A DNA stretch of 64,000 nucleotides, from assembly GCF_019429525.1 (NCBI RefSeq), contig NZ_JAHXZL010000003.1, positions 1 to 64,000 of the forward strand, read 5' to 3'. The stretch's first letter is position 1. Every line of letters begins with the position of its first letter. Below are positions 8,301 through 17,545 of this stretch, in pieces. The translations under genes and the position numbers were made by a program. The notes beneath the pieces are model-generated. The model ran no database searches. It was not told where the DNA came from and saw nothing but the letters and a program-made list of their open reading frames with translations. The stretch comes from Sphingomonas folli (GTDB lineage: Bacteria > Pseudomonadota > Alphaproteobacteria > Sphingomonadales > Sphingomonadaceae).

Positions 8301-9209
8301 ATGGACGACTGCCTCATCATCGGTGCCGGGCCCGCCGGACTAACCGCCGCGATCTACCTCGCGCGCTATCATCTCTCGATCCGGCTGCTCGACTCGGGCT
8401 CGAGCCGCGCCGCGATGATCCCGTGCACGCACAATCACGCCGGCTATCCCGACGGGGTCGCGGGCACCGAATTGCTGCGACTGATGCTCACCCAGGCGGA
8501 GAAATACGGCGCGCGGCGCGAGCCCGTGATGGTGACGGCGCTGGCACGCGACGGCGACGGCTTCGTCGCCACCACCGACCAGGGCACGTACCGCGCGCGC
8601 ACCGTGCTGCTGGCGACCGGGGTGGTGAACCACCGCCCGCACGGGCTGCTCCCCGAGGTGCACGACCCGGCGCTGGCGCGCGGGCTGCTGCGCTACTGCC
8701 CGGTGTGCGACGGCTATGAGGTGACCGACCGGCGCGTCGCGGTGATCGGCACCGGCGATCGCGGCATGCGCGAGGCGCTGTTCCTGCGCGGCTTCACGCG
8801 CGACATCACGCTGATCGCGCCCGAGGCGGAGCATCTGCTCGACCCCGCCTGCGCCGACGCGCTCGACGACGCCGGGGTGGTGCGCGTCGACGGACCCTGC
8901 GGCGGCTATGCGATCGAGGACGACCGCCTCGCGCTCGACACCGCGCGCGGGCGCATGGCGTTCGACAGCATCTACCCCGCGCTCGGCTCGCGCATACGCT
9001 CGCACCTGGCGATCGAGGCGGGCGCGCGCGCGAGCGAGGACGGCTGCCTCGAGGTGGACGACCATCAGCGCACCAGCGTGCCGGGGCTCTTCGCGGCGGG
9101 GGACGTGGTGAAAGGGCTGGACCAGATCAGCCATGCCATGGGCGAGGCCGGCGTCGCCGCGACGACGATCCGCAACCTGCTGGCGGAGCAGCGGCCGCTG
9201 CGGCGCTGA
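8301..9209 (+). CDS. FAD-dependent, thioredoxin-reductase-like oxidoreductase
   Basis: A 302-residue two-domain flavoprotein. The FAD motif GAGPAGLTAAIYLAR (residues 8-22), the redox pair CPVCDG (Cys133, Cys136) and the C-terminal FAD motif LFAAGDVVKGLDQISHAMGE match thioredoxin reductases. The second dinucleotide site reads VIGTGDRGMREA, and the Arg-rich stretch that grips the NADPH 2'-phosphate (HRR type) is not seen; the equivalent region reads TLIAPEAEHL. Electron donor and substrate are therefore uncertain. The ATG at 8301 is chosen because FAD-binding sequence starts there; residues upstream mirror vapB. It is inserted, in opposite orientation, into the rimM-trmD cluster. Confidence 0.87.
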   Translation: MDDCLIIGAGPAGLTAAIYLARYHLSIRLLDSGSSRAAMIPCTHNHAGYPDGVAGTELLRLMLTQAEKYGARREPVMVTALARDGDGFVATTDQGTYRARTVLLATGVVNHRPHGLLPEVHDPALARGLLRYCPVCDGYEVTDRRVAVIGTGDRGMREALFLRGFTRDITLIAPEAEHLLDPACADALDDAGVVRVDGPCGGYAIEDDRLALDTARGRMAFDSIYPALGSRIRSHLAIEAGARASEDGCLEVDDHQRTSVPGLFAAGDVVKGLDQISHAMGEAGVAATTIRNLLAEQRPLRR

Positions 9210-9234
9210 GCGTGAGGACCTTACCCGCTCTCGG

Positions 9235-9318
9235 CGTCGTCCCGAACTTGTCTCAGGATCTACTGCTCCGCGAGTGCCACTGCGGCACGGTGGATCCTGA
9301 AACAAGCTCGGGATGACG
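9235..9318. repeat. dispersed TCATCCCGA-type palindromic element
   Basis: The arms CGTCGTCCCGAACTTGT and ACAAGCTCGGGATGACGG, with inner CAGGATC / GGATCCTG, form an imperfect dyad of about 84 bp between the convergent flavoprotein and rimM genes. Related arms occur at 12354-12449, 18467-18565 and 31105-31200, which marks a dispersed intergenic family. It may double as a transcription stop. Confidence 0.7.
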
Positions 9319-9354
9319 GCGAAGGGAAGGAAGAAGAGGACCGTTCGCCTCCCC

Positions 9355-9936
9355 TCACTCGACGAAGCCGGCCTCTACCACCAGCCGCTCGCGGTCCCAC
9401 TCGGGCACCGCGTTCATCGGCACCATGAAGCGCGTGCCGCCGTCACGCTCGATCTCGATCACGTCGCCCGCGCCGAAATTCTCCACCGCGACGACGCGCC
9501 CGACCTGCTCGCCGTCGGTCGACACCGCGGTGAGCCCGAGCAGGTCGGCGTGATAATATTCACCCTCGCCCAACGGCGGCAGATCCGCGCGCTTGACGGT
9601 GAGCAGGGTGCCGCGCAGCTGCTCCGCGGCGCTGCGGTCGGTTACCTCGGCGAAGCGCGCGATCGTGCCGTCGCGCAGCTTCACCAGCGTGAGCGCGCCG
9701 CCGTTGAACGAGCGGTGCGCGTCGAGCGCCTCGGCGAAGACCTTGAGGCGCACCTCGCCGGCGACGCCGTGCGCCCCCGCCACGGCGGCGAGCACCACCG
9801 TGTCGGGGTCGGCCGGCGCCGCGTCAGCCCTGGTCGGGCGAGCCGGGGCCGCCGGCGGGGGCGTCGTCGTCCCCCTCGGCGGGCTGCTCGCTCGAGACGC
9901 CCCGGTTGGTCGCGTCCTGGGTGGTCGAGTCGTCAT
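9355..9936 (-). CDS. rimM: ribosome maturation factor RimM
   Basis: RimM binds S19 and assists 30S maturation. The core begins at VVLAAVAGAHGVAGEVRLK and contains LKVFAEALDAH, PPLGEGEYYHADLLGL, the PRC-barrel part VGRVVAVENFGAGDVIEI, and FMVPMNAVPEWDRERLVV. The first 46 residues of the longest frame (from ATG 9936) are a Pro/Thr/Ala-rich run with no Shine-Dalgarno, and they overlap the small acidic frame at 9824-9976. A GTG at 9798 would give 147 residues, starting right at the conserved core, slightly shorter than usual. The start is therefore open; the function is secure. Confidence 0.9.
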   Translation of the reverse strand: MTTRPPRTRPTGASRASSPPRGTTTPPPAAPARPTRADAAPADPDTVVLAAVAGAHGVAGEVRLKVFAEALDAHRSFNGGALTLVKLRDGTIARFAEVTDRSAAEQLRGTLLTVKRADLPPLGEGEYYHADLLGLTAVSTDGEQVGRVVAVENFGAGDVIEIERDGGTRFMVPMNAVPEWDRERLVVEAGFVE

Positions 9937-9976
9937 CGTCGTCGGGCGCCGTGCGCGGGTCGGGGTCGATCATCAT
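9824..9976 (-). CDS. candidate 50-residue acidic protein between rpsP and rimM
   Basis: An ATGATG start at 9976 has a good Shine-Dalgarno (GGAG, nine bases upstream) and opens a 50-codon frame starting MMIDPDPRTAPDDDDDS and ending in Gly/Pro/Asp. It stops 26 bases before the GTG that would begin the conserved RimM core, in another frame. It could be a real small acidic protein, a leader coupling translation into rimM, or the remnant of a frameshifted rimM N-terminus. There is no recognisable domain. Confidence 0.35.
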   Translation of the reverse strand: MMIDPDPRTAPDDDDDSTTQDATNRGVSSEQPAEGDDDAPAGGPGSPDQG

Positions 9977-10044
9977 CCTGTGTCACTCCGGCTCTCGGTG
10001 GAACCGGGTAACGCGCCAGACGACGATCGGCTTCCCCGCGCCGC

Positions 10045-10446
10045 TTACTCCGCGCTCGCCGCCTCGGGCTCGGCGGCCTCGGCCGGGGCCGCGGCGGCCT
10101 CCTGCTGCGCCTTCAGCTTCTCGGCGCGCTCCTCGGCCCGCTCCTTGGCCTTCTCGCCCGGCTCGCCCTTCTTCGGGTTGCTGCGCACGGCGCGCTCCTT
10201 CACGCCCGCGGCGTCGAGGAAGCGGGCGACACGGTCGGTCGGCTGCGCGCCCATGCCGAGCCAGTGCTTGGCGCGCTCGCCGTCGAGCACGATGCGCTTC
10301 TCGTCGTCCTTGCCCAGCAGCGGGTTGTAGTTACCGATCTTCTCGATGAACTTGCCGTCGCGCGGGCTGCGCGCGTCGGCGACGACGATGCGGTAATAGG
10401 GACGCTTCTTCGAGCCGCCGCGCGACAGGCGAATGCTGAGTGCCAT
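10045..10446 (-). CDS. rpsP: 30S ribosomal protein S16
   Basis: A 133-residue S16, starting [20 protein letters not shown] and containing [14 protein letters not shown] and [17 protein letters not shown]. The conserved part ends near residue 85. A 50-residue tail rich in Lys, Glu and Ala (predicted helix) follows, so it is much longer than the roughly 80 residues of Escherichia coli. Long S16 tails are common in alphaproteobacteria. It lies about 95 bp after ffh on the same strand and is probably cotranscribed. Confidence 0.97.
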   Translation of the reverse strand: MALSIRLSRGGSKKRPYYRIVVADARSPRDGKFIEKIGNYNPLLGKDDEKRIVLDGERAKHWLGMGAQPTDRVARFLDAAGVKERAVRSNPKKGEPGEKAKERAEERAEKLKAQQEAAAAPAEAAEPEAASAE

Positions 10447-10540
10447 GGTATTCGTCTTCCTTCTGTCTGTCTGTGCCCCGGCACGCGCCGGGATCGTCTA
10501 GGTGATGGTCGTCACGTCCGCGCCGCCGGGGCGCGCACCG

Positions 10541-12067
10541 CTACTTCTTGAACCGGAAACCGGGCGGCAGGCCGCCCGGGATGTTGCCGGGCAGACCGCC
10601 GCCGGGGAGCCCGGGCAGCCCCGGACCGCCGCCCGGGCCACCGAGCTTGCCCATCATGTCGCCCATGTCGGCGCCGCCGATGGCGTTGCCCAGGCCGCCG
10701 AGGCCGCCCTTGCCGAGCATCGCCATCATGCCCTTCAGGCCGCCCATCTTCTTGATCTTCTTCATGGCGGTCGACATCTCGAGGTGCATCTTGAGGAGCT
10801 TGTTGACCTCCTGCACCGTCGTGCCGGAGCCCTTGGCGATGCGGATCTTGCGCTTGGCGTTGATCAGCTCGGGCTTGGCGCGCTCCTTGACCGTCATCGA
10901 GCCGATCATCGCGTCGAGATGGACCAGCATCTTGTCGCTGCCCGGCACCGAGTCCATCGCCGCCTGCGCCTTCTTCATGCCCGGCAGCATGCCGGCGAGC
11001 GCGCCCAGCCCGCCCATGCGCTTCATCTGCGCGAGCTGGCCGCGCAGGTCGTTCATGTCGAACTGGCCCTTGGCGAGCCGGCTCGCCATGCGCTCGGCGT
11101 CCTCCTGCTGGATCGACTCGGCGGCGCGCTCGACCAGGCTGACGACGTCGCCCATGCCGAGGATCCGCCCCGCGACTCGGCTGGCGTGGAAGGCCTCGAG
11201 CGCGTCGAGCTTCTCGCCGACGCCGGCGAACTTGATCGGCTTTCCGGTGACCGCGCGCATCGACAGCGCGGCGCCGCCGCGCGCGTCGCCGTCCATGCGG
11301 GTGAGCACCACGCCGGTGAGCGGCACCTGCTCGGAGAAGTTCTGCGCGACGTTGACCGCGTCCTGGCCGGTCAGCGAGTCGACGACGAGCAGGATCTCCT
11401 GCGGCGCCGCCACCTCGGCGACCGCCTTCATCTCGTCCATCAGCGCCTGGTCGACGTGGAGCCGGCCCGCGGTGTCGAGCATCAGCACGTCGAAGCCCTG
11501 GAGCCTCGCGGCCTGGAGCGCGCGGCGCGCGATCTCGACCGGCCGCTGGCCCGCGACGATCGGCAACGTGGCCACCTCGACCTGCGTGCCGAGCGTGGCG
11601 AGCTGCTCCTGCGCGGCGGGGCGGTTGACGTCGAGCGACGCCATCAGCACCTTCTTGGCCGAGCGCCCCGTCATCGAGCTGCTCGACAGGCGCTTGGCGA
11701 TCTTGGCGGTGGTCGTGGTCTTGCCCGAGCCCTGCAGGCCGACCATCATCACCACCGCGGGGGGCGCGACGTTGAGCTGGAGCTCGGCCGCGGCGGGATC
11801 GTCGCCGCCCAGCATCCGCACCAGCGCGTCGTTGACGATCTTGACGACCTGCTGCCCCGGCGTGACCGAGCGCAGCACGTTCTGCCCGACCGCTTCCTCG
11901 GTGACCTCGTCGACGAAGGCGCGCGCGACCGGCAGCGCGACGTCGGCCTCGAGCAGCGCGACGCGCACCTCGCGCATCGCCGCGCGCACGTCGGCCTCGG
12001 TCAGCGCGCCGCGGCCACGCAACCGGTCGAAGACGCCGCCGAGACGATCGCTGAGGCTATCGAACAT
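10541..12067 (-). CDS. ffh: signal recognition particle protein Ffh
   Basis: A 508-residue GTPase that binds 4.5S RNA and signal sequences and hands ribosomes to FtsY. The N domain begins MFDSLSDRLGGVFDRLRGRG. The G domain shows GLQGSGKTTTTAK (P-loop), DVNRPAAQEQL, LDTAGR and LTRMDGDARGG. The Met-rich M domain contains GSMTVKERAKPELI and RIAKGSGTTVQEVNKLL, and a Gly/Pro-rich tail ends it. ATG 12067 is used because it begins the conserved N domain; codons farther upstream lie in a hairpin-bearing leader. Confidence 0.97.
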   Translation of the reverse strand: MFDSLSDRLGGVFDRLRGRGALTEADVRAAMREVRVALLEADVALPVARAFVDEVTEEAVGQNVLRSVTPGQQVVKIVNDALVRMLGGDDPAAAELQLNVAPPAVVMMVGLQGSGKTTTTAKIAKRLSSSSMTGRSAKKVLMASLDVNRPAAQEQLATLGTQVEVATLPIVAGQRPVEIARRALQAARLQGFDVLMLDTAGRLHVDQALMDEMKAVAEVAAPQEILLVVDSLTGQDAVNVAQNFSEQVPLTGVVLTRMDGDARGGAALSMRAVTGKPIKFAGVGEKLDALEAFHASRVAGRILGMGDVVSLVERAAESIQQEDAERMASRLAKGQFDMNDLRGQLAQMKRMGGLGALAGMLPGMKKAQAAMDSVPGSDKMLVHLDAMIGSMTVKERAKPELINAKRKIRIAKGSGTTVQEVNKLLKMHLEMSTAMKKIKKMGGLKGMMAMLGKGGLGGLGNAIGGADMGDMMGKLGGPGGGPGLPGLPGGGLPGNIPGGLPPGFRFKK

Positions 12068-12097
12068 CGTGTATCCTTCCCATCCGCCGCCAAACGC

Positions 12098-12127
12098 AAA
12101 AGCGCCGGCGGGCGAAACCTCGCCGGC
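12098..12127 (-). terminator. terminator-like hairpin in the ffh leader
   Basis: On the minus strand GCCGGCG and CGCCGGC form a 7-bp stem, followed closely by GCTTTTGCGTTT. It lies 31-60 bases upstream of the ffh start and about 350 bp beyond the valS stop. It may end valS transcripts or attenuate ffh. Confidence 0.4.
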
Positions 12128-12353
12128 CAGCGGGCACCACATGGGCGCATGTCGATCGCGTTCAACGGTGGAACGTGCGGCGGCTGTTAGAGGAAGTGCG
12201 CGCGCGATGCAAGGTGGGGCGGAGGCGCGGCGGGAGCGGAGTGGACGGACGAGGCTGATTGGCCGTGCGACTTGGAGAGAGCCGCCTTCAGGACAGACAG
12301 CACGGGGGACGACTTACCAACCAGCTACCGGTATGCGGCACAACCCGCCTCCT

Positions 12354-12449
12354 CGTCATCCCTGCGAAGGCAAGGATCCAGACACGCTGACGCCCGTGAA
12401 AGGGCTGCGACGTCAACGCGTCTGGATCCCCGCCTGCGCGGGGATGACG
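12354..12449. repeat. dispersed TCATCCC-type palindromic element
   Basis: CGTCATCCCTGCGAAGGCAAGG and CCCCGCCTGCGCGGGGATGACG are facing arms, with inner GGATCCAGACACG / GCGTCTGGATCC, in the gap between valS and ffh. It belongs to the same loose family as 9235-9318. The adjoining bases 12128-12353 hold no gene or clear signal that I can support. Confidence 0.7.
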
Positions 12450-12477
12450 GCGGGAGCGGCCTGCCCACCCCGCCCCC

Positions 12478-15135
12478 CTACCCCAGTCGCGCCAGCGCCG
12501 CCGCGAAGCGCTCCGCGTCCGCCGCTTTCTCGGCGTGGTCGGCGCGCGCCTTCTCCACCGCCTCGGGCTTGGCGCGCTCGACGAAGCTGGCGTTGCCGAG
12601 CCGCCCCGCCAGCGAGTCGCGCTCCTTCTCCGCCGCGGCGAGCGACTTGTGCAGCCGCTGGCGCTCCGCCTCCAGGTCGATCACGCCTTCCAGCGCGAGC
12701 GAGAACGTCTCCGCCCCCCATAGGATCGGCGCGCGCGCCCCGCTCGCCTCGCCCGGCGTCAGCGTGACGCGCGCGAGCCGCTCGACGTAGGGCGCGATCG
12801 AGGTCGGCACGCTGCCCGCCCCGGTGTGGAGCGCGATCCGTGCGCCCGGCGGCACGTTGAGCTCGGCGCGCGCCCCGCGCACTGCCTCGACCAGCTCGAT
12901 CAGCCGCTCCACCTCCTGCTTGGCGGCAGGATCGAGCGCGCGCGCGTCCGCCATCGGCCAGTGCGCGACGATCAGCTCGTGCGCGCGCGGCGCCAGCGCG
13001 TGCCACAGTTCCTCGGTGATGAAGGGCATGAAGGGGTGGAGCAGCACCAGGATCTGGTCGAGCACCCAGCCCGCGACCGCCTTGGTCTCCTCGTCCACCT
13101 GTCCCTTGATGAGCTCCAGATACCAGTCGCAGAAGCGGCTCCACACGAACTGGTAGATCGCGTTGGCGGCGGCGTCGAAGCGATAGTCGGCGAGCGCGAG
13201 GTCGACCGCCTGCACCGTCGCCACCGTCTCGGCGAGGATCCATTTGTTCACGGGATTCGCCGCGACGGGCGGCTCCAGCGCGGTCGAGCCGCCGATCCCG
13301 TTGGCCTGGGCGAAGCGGCTGGCGTTCCACAGCTTCGTGGCGAAGTTGCGATAGCCCTCGACGCGCCTCTCATCCATCTTGATATCGCGCCCCTGGCTCT
13401 CCATCGCCGCCATGAAGAAGCGCAGCGCGTCGGCGCCGTAGCGGTCGATCAGCCCGAGCGGGTCGACGGTGTTGCCCTTGGACTTGGACATCTTGGCGCC
13501 GTCGGCGGCGCGCACCAGGCCGTGCAGGTAGAGCGTGCGGAACGGTACCTCGCCCATGAAGTGCATGCCCTGCATCATCATCCGCGCGTCCCAGAAGAAC
13601 AGGATGTCGAAGCCCGAGACGAGCACGTCATTGGGGTAGCGGCCGCTTAGCGTGCGGTCAGCGGCGTCGGGCCAGCCCATCGTCGCGAACGGCCAGAGCG
13701 CGCTGGAGAACCAGGTGTCGAGCACGTCGGGGTCGCGCGTCAGCGCTACGCCAGCGCCCGCCTCGGCCTGCGCCTCGGCCTCGGTCTCGGCGACGTAAGC
13801 GCGCCCTTCCGCGTCGAACCACGCCGGGATCTGGTGGCCCCACCACAATTGCCGCGACACGCACCACGGCTGGATGTTCTCCATCCAGTTGAAGAAGGTC
13901 TTCTCCCACGACTTGGGCACCAGCCGGATCGCGCCCGAGCGCACCGCCTCGATCGCGGGCTTGGCCAGCGTCGCGGCGTCGACATACCATTGGTCGGTCA
14001 GCCACGGCTCGATCACCGCGCCCGAGCGGTCGCCGAACGGCGTCTGGATCACGCGCGGCTCGGCGTCGTGCGCGACATCCTCCTTGTCGACGTGCGGGAT
14101 CAGCACGCCCGCCTCCTTGAGCCGCGCCACCACCAGCCGCCGAGCATCCTGCTCGGCCCCGGCGTCGTTGCCGGGCAGGTCGAGGAACTCAGCGGGGATC
14201 AGCCCGTCCGCGGTCTGCACCACACGCGCCTTGGCATCGAGCATGTTGAGCATGTCGCGCGCCTCGATCCCGGCGCGGCGGCCGACCTCGAAGTCGTTGA
14301 AGTCGTGCCCTGGCGTGATCTTCACCGCGCCCGAGCCGAGCGCCGGGTCGGCGTGCTCGTCGGCGACGATCGGGATCAGCCGGCCCGTGATCGGCAGCCG
14401 CACCTGCTGGCCCACCAAAGCGGTGTAGCGCGCGTCCTCGGGATGCACCGCCACCGCCATGTCGGCGAGCATCGTCTCGGGGCGGGTCGTCGCCACCTCG
14501 ATCGAGCCCGAGCCGTCCGCGAGCGGGTAGCGCAGCCGCCAGAAATGGCCCCGCACCTCGCGCGTCTCGACCTCCAGGTCGCTGATCGCGGTGCCGAGGC
14601 CGGGATCCCAGTTCACCAGGCGCTTGTCGCGGTAGAGCAGCCCCTGCCGGTGCAGCTCGACGAAGACCTTGAGCACCGCGCGCGAGAAGCCCTCGTCCAT
14701 GGTGAAGCGCTCATTGGCCCAGTCCATCGAGCAGCCGAGCCGGCGCAGCTGGCGCGTGATCTCGCCGCCGCTCTCCGCCTTCCACGCCCACACCCGCGCG
14801 ACGAAGTCCTCGCGCGACAGGTCGGTGCGCTTCTCGCCCTTGGCCGCCATCTGGCGCTCGACCACCATCTGCGTGGCGATGCCGGCGTGATCGGTGCCGA
14901 CCACCCAGAGCGCGTCCTTGCCCTTGAGCCGGGCGTGGCGCGTGAGGATGTCCTGCAGCGTGTTGTCGAGCGCGTGGCCGATGTGGAGCGAGCCCGTCAC
15001 GTTGGGCGGCGGGTTGACGATCGTCCAGGGCTCGGCGGAGGGCCGCTCGGGGCGGAACAGGCCCTTGTCTTCCCAGTGCGTGTACCAGCGGCGCTCGATC
15101 GCGGCGGGGTCGAAGGTCTTGGCGAGCTCGGTCAT
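12478..15135 (-). CDS. valS: valyl-tRNA synthetase
   Basis: An 885-residue class I aminoacyl-tRNA synthetase charging tRNA-Val. The HIGH-type signature is [17 protein letters not shown] (near residue 42), and the KMSKS loop is [14 protein letters not shown] (near 535). Between them lies the editing domain that hydrolyses Thr-tRNA-Val. The anticodon-binding part follows, and the C-terminal coiled-coil arm starts near residue 820 ([20 protein letters not shown]). Length and domain order are normal. It begins at ATG 15135, with the rplQ terminator about 60 bp upstream. Confidence 0.98.
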   Translation of the reverse strand: MTELAKTFDPAAIERRWYTHWEDKGLFRPERPSAEPWTIVNPPPNVTGSLHIGHALDNTLQDILTRHARLKGKDALWVVGTDHAGIATQMVVERQMAAKGEKRTDLSREDFVARVWAWKAESGGEITRQLRRLGCSMDWANERFTMDEGFSRAVLKVFVELHRQGLLYRDKRLVNWDPGLGTAISDLEVETREVRGHFWRLRYPLADGSGSIEVATTRPETMLADMAVAVHPEDARYTALVGQQVRLPITGRLIPIVADEHADPALGSGAVKITPGHDFNDFEVGRRAGIEARDMLNMLDAKARVVQTADGLIPAEFLDLPGNDAGAEQDARRLVVARLKEAGVLIPHVDKEDVAHDAEPRVIQTPFGDRSGAVIEPWLTDQWYVDAATLAKPAIEAVRSGAIRLVPKSWEKTFFNWMENIQPWCVSRQLWWGHQIPAWFDAEGRAYVAETEAEAQAEAGAGVALTRDPDVLDTWFSSALWPFATMGWPDAADRTLSGRYPNDVLVSGFDILFFWDARMMMQGMHFMGEVPFRTLYLHGLVRAADGAKMSKSKGNTVDPLGLIDRYGADALRFFMAAMESQGRDIKMDERRVEGYRNFATKLWNASRFAQANGIGGSTALEPPVAANPVNKWILAETVATVQAVDLALADYRFDAAANAIYQFVWSRFCDWYLELIKGQVDEETKAVAGWVLDQILVLLHPFMPFITEELWHALAPRAHELIVAHWPMADARALDPAAKQEVERLIELVEAVRGARAELNVPPGARIALHTGAGSVPTSIAPYVERLARVTLTPGEASGARAPILWGAETFSLALEGVIDLEAERQRLHKSLAAAEKERDSLAGRLGNASFVERAKPEAVEKARADHAEKAADAERFAAALARLG

Positions 15136-15196
15136 GGCTCGGCGGCTATCCCGCGTCGGGCCAAAAGGGAAGACCGCGCCGCCGCGGCATAGCAGA

Positions 15197-15226
15197 AGGG
15201 CCGCCCCGGCTTCCCGGGACGGCCCT
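15197..15226 (-). terminator. intrinsic terminator after rplQ
   Basis: On the minus strand AGGGCCGTCCCGG and CCGGGGCGGCCCT pair over 13 bp (one G-U wobble) around a GAAG tetraloop, followed by TCTGCT. It lies about 25 bp past the rplQ stop and marks the end of the alpha operon. Confidence 0.8.
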
Positions 15227-15252
15227 GCTGTCAGCCTCGCGGCGCGCGCGGG

Positions 15253-15675
15253 TCAGGCGGCGACGTCGTAGTCCTCGTCGGTCACCACCGGGCCCGAATC
15301 CTGCCCCTTGGCGGCGACGTCGCGGTCGACGAACTCGATGATCGCCATCGGCGACGCGTCCGAGGCGCGGATGCCCGCCTTGATCACGCGGGTGTAGCCG
15401 CCGTTGCGCGACGCGTAGCGCGGCGCGAGCACGTCGAACAGCTTCACCAGCTGCGCGTCGTCGAGCAGCCGCGCGTGGGCGAGACGACGGTTGCTGAGGC
15501 CGCCCTTCTTGCCGAGCGTGATCAGCTTCTCGATGTACGGGCGCAGCTCCTTCGCCTTGGCGACGGTGGTGGTGATCTGCTCGTGCTTGATCAGCGCGGC
15601 CGACATGTTGCGGAACAGCGCCTGGCGATGGGCCGAGGTGCGCTGCAGCTTACGACCGCCAACTCTATGACGCAT
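15253..15675 (-). CDS. rplQ: 50S ribosomal protein L17
   Basis: A 140-residue L17 with the canonical start [20 protein letters not shown] and the conserved [20 protein letters not shown]. An acidic tail of about 15 residues after EFVDRD is extra compared with E. coli. It is the last gene of the alpha operon (rpsM-rpsK-rpoA-rplQ), but 218 bp separate it from rpoA, far more than usual, and two perfect hairpins lie in that gap. Confidence 0.97.
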   Translation of the reverse strand: MRHRVGGRKLQRTSAHRQALFRNMSAALIKHEQITTTVAKAKELRPYIEKLITLGKKGGLSNRRLAHARLLDDAQLVKLFDVLAPRYASRNGGYTRVIKAGIRASDASPMAIIEFVDRDVAAKGQDSGPVVTDEDYDVAA

Positions 15676-15797
15676 GGTCTTTCCTTTCGTTCGTCAGGGG
15701 GCCGTGCGAGGTACCCCGGGCCCGGTGGGGACGTTTGAGCCCACCATGTTCACGTCGCTCCCGTGGGAGCCTCTATAGTATAGGAAACCGGGTGGCA

Positions 15798-15842
15798 CCG
15801 CGGCGAAGCCGCGGCGTCGGTCGGGTGCCGCCTGCGGCACCC
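15798..15842. repeat. two adjacent perfect hairpins between rpoA and rplQ
   Basis: CCGCGGC-GAA-GCCGCGG (15798-15814) and GGGTGCCGC-CT-GCGGCACCC (15823-15842) are perfect short-loop stems in the 218-bp gap between rpoA and rplQ. They lack a T-run, so they may be RNA processing or stability elements rather than terminators. Confidence 0.6.
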
Positions 15843-15893
15843 GCCGGCCGGGGCAATCCGTCCCGCGCATAGCTCACGCTACGCGCGTGCGGA

Positions 15894-16958
15894 TCAGCCC
15901 ATGATCTCCTGCTCGAGCTTCTTGGCGACTTCCTCGATATTCTCGGGCGGCCAGCCCGGGATCTCCATCCCCAGCCGCAGCCCCATCGACGAGAGCACTT
16001 CCTTGATCTCGTTGAGCGACTTGCGCCCGAAGTTCGGGGTCCGCAGCATCTCCGCCTCGGTCTTGCCGACCAGATCACCGATATAGATGATGTTGTCGTT
16101 CTTGAGGCAGTTGGCCGAGCGCACCGAGAGTTCGAGCTCGTCGACCTTCTTGAGCAGGTAGCGGTTGATCTGCGCGGTGTCGCTGGCGACCTCGCCCCCC
16201 GTCGCCGCCGGCGCCGCGACGCCGACCGGCGCCGAGCGGGTGACCGACGAATCGTCGAAGTGGACGAACAGCGCGAGCTGGTCCTGCAGGATGCGGCCGG
16301 CATAGCCCACCGCGTCCTCGGGGGTGACGGTGCCGTCGGTCTCGATCGTCAGCGTCAGCTTGTCGTAATCCAGGTCCTGCCCGACGCGGGTCGGGTCGAC
16401 CTTGTACGACACCTGGCGCACCGGCGAGTAGAGCGCGTCGACCGGGATCAGCCCGATCGGCGCGTCGGCCGGCCGATTGTTGACCGCGGCGACATAGCCC
16501 TTCCCGACGTCAGCGGTGAGCTCCATGTTGAGCGTCGCGCCCTCGTCGAGGTGGCAGATCACCAGCTCGGGGTTCATCACCTCGATGTCGCCCGACACCG
16601 CGATGTCGCCCGCCTTCACCTCGGACGGCCCGCTCGCGGAGAGCTGGAGGCGCTTCGGCCCCTCGCCCTGCATGCGGATCGCGATCTGCTTGACGTTGAG
16701 GACGATGTCGGTGACGTCCTCGCGCACGCCGGCGAGCGAGCTGAACTCATGCAGCACGTTCTCGATCTTGATCGAGGTCACCGCGGCACCCTGCAGCGAG
16801 GAGAGCAGGACGCGGCGCAGCGCGTTGCCCAGCGTCAGCCCGAAGCCGCGCTCCAGCGGCTCGGCGACGAAGGTCGCCTTGCGCTTGCCATCACCGCTCT
16901 TCTTCTCGAGCTGGTTGGGCTTCTTCAGTTCTTGCCAGTTCTTTGCGTTGACAGACAA
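15894..16958 (-). CDS. rpoA: DNA-directed RNA polymerase subunit alpha
   Basis: The 354-residue alpha subunit, which dimerises to nucleate RNA polymerase and contacts UP elements and activators. The N-terminal domain shows [20 protein letters not shown] and [20 protein letters not shown]. The C-terminal domain (from about residue 270) carries [20 protein letters not shown] and [14 protein letters not shown]. The start codon is TTG (16958), giving the residues [13 protein letters not shown] expected at this terminus; the purine-rich GGGGACGAGAG precedes it. A TTG start is rare for so highly expressed a gene and may hold down synthesis. Confidence 0.97.
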   Translation of the reverse strand: MSVNAKNWQELKKPNQLEKKSGDGKRKATFVAEPLERGFGLTLGNALRRVLLSSLQGAAVTSIKIENVLHEFSSLAGVREDVTDIVLNVKQIAIRMQGEGPKRLQLSASGPSEVKAGDIAVSGDIEVMNPELVICHLDEGATLNMELTADVGKGYVAAVNNRPADAPIGLIPVDALYSPVRQVSYKVDPTRVGQDLDYDKLTLTIETDGTVTPEDAVGYAGRILQDQLALFVHFDDSSVTRSAPVGVAAPAATGGEVASDTAQINRYLLKKVDELELSVRSANCLKNDNIIYIGDLVGKTEAEMLRTPNFGRKSLNEIKEVLSSMGLRLGMEIPGWPPENIEEVAKKLEQEIMG

Positions 16959-17050
16959 GCTCTCGTCCCCTGGGGTTGGGCCGGCGCTGGCGGGCGCCGA
17001 CCGGGTAATGGACGCAGCCGCTCGTCAGCGGCCACGCGAAGAACATCGGA

Positions 17051-17440
17051 TCAGACGCGACGCCGCTTCGACGGACGCACGCCGTTGTGCGGGATCGAGG
17101 TCACGTCGCGGATCGACGTGATCTGGAACCCGACCGCCTGCAGCGCGCGCAGCGCCGACTCGCGGCCCGAGCCGGGGCCCTTGACCTCGACCTCGAGCGT
17201 GCGGACGCCGTGCTCGGCGGCCTTCTTGCCCGCGTCCTCGGCGGCGACCTGCGCCGCGTACGGGGTCGACTTGCGGCTGCCCTTGAAGCCCATCATGCCC
17301 GCGGACGACCAGCTGATGGCATTGCCCTGCGCGTCGGTGATGGTGATCATGGTGTTGTTGAAGCTGGCGTTCACGTGAGCGACGCCCGCGGTGATGTTCT
17401 TGCGTTCGCGCCGGCGAATGCGCTGCGGTGCCTGAGCCAT
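17051..17440 (-). CDS. rpsK: 30S ribosomal protein S11
   Basis: A 129-residue S11 of the 30S platform near the E site. It carries [20 protein letters not shown], the Ser/Gly-rich [20 protein letters not shown] and the C-terminal [18 protein letters not shown]. Length equals that of E. coli. It follows rpsM by about 105 bp and precedes rpoA in the alpha operon. Confidence 0.98.
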   Translation of the reverse strand: MAQAPQRIRRRERKNITAGVAHVNASFNNTMITITDAQGNAISWSSAGMMGFKGSRKSTPYAAQVAAEDAGKKAAEHGVRTLEVEVKGPGSGRESALRALQAVGFQITSIRDVTSIPHNGVRPSKRRRV

Positions 17441-17545
17441 GTGGTGTTCCTGACCTGTATTTCCAAGACGGAGGCCGGGAGGCTGTCAGCCTCGGACCTG
17501 CCTCCGGCGGAGGAGAAGACGAGAATAGTCGCCCGGACTATTCTC

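Noticed and set aside
10459..10475. CTGTCTGTCTGT short tandem repeat between ffh and rpsP
   Set aside because: Only three 4-bp units in non-coding sequence; too short to suggest phase variation.
10477..10492. CCCGGC-N4-GCCGGG stem between ffh and rpsP as a terminator
   Set aside because: Six base pairs without a T-run on the minus strand; at this GC content such stems arise by chance.
15773..16303. Arg/Ser-rich 176-codon frame over the rpoA 3' end
   Set aside because: It is an out-of-frame reading of rpoA extended into the hairpin region, with no domain or ribosome-binding site.
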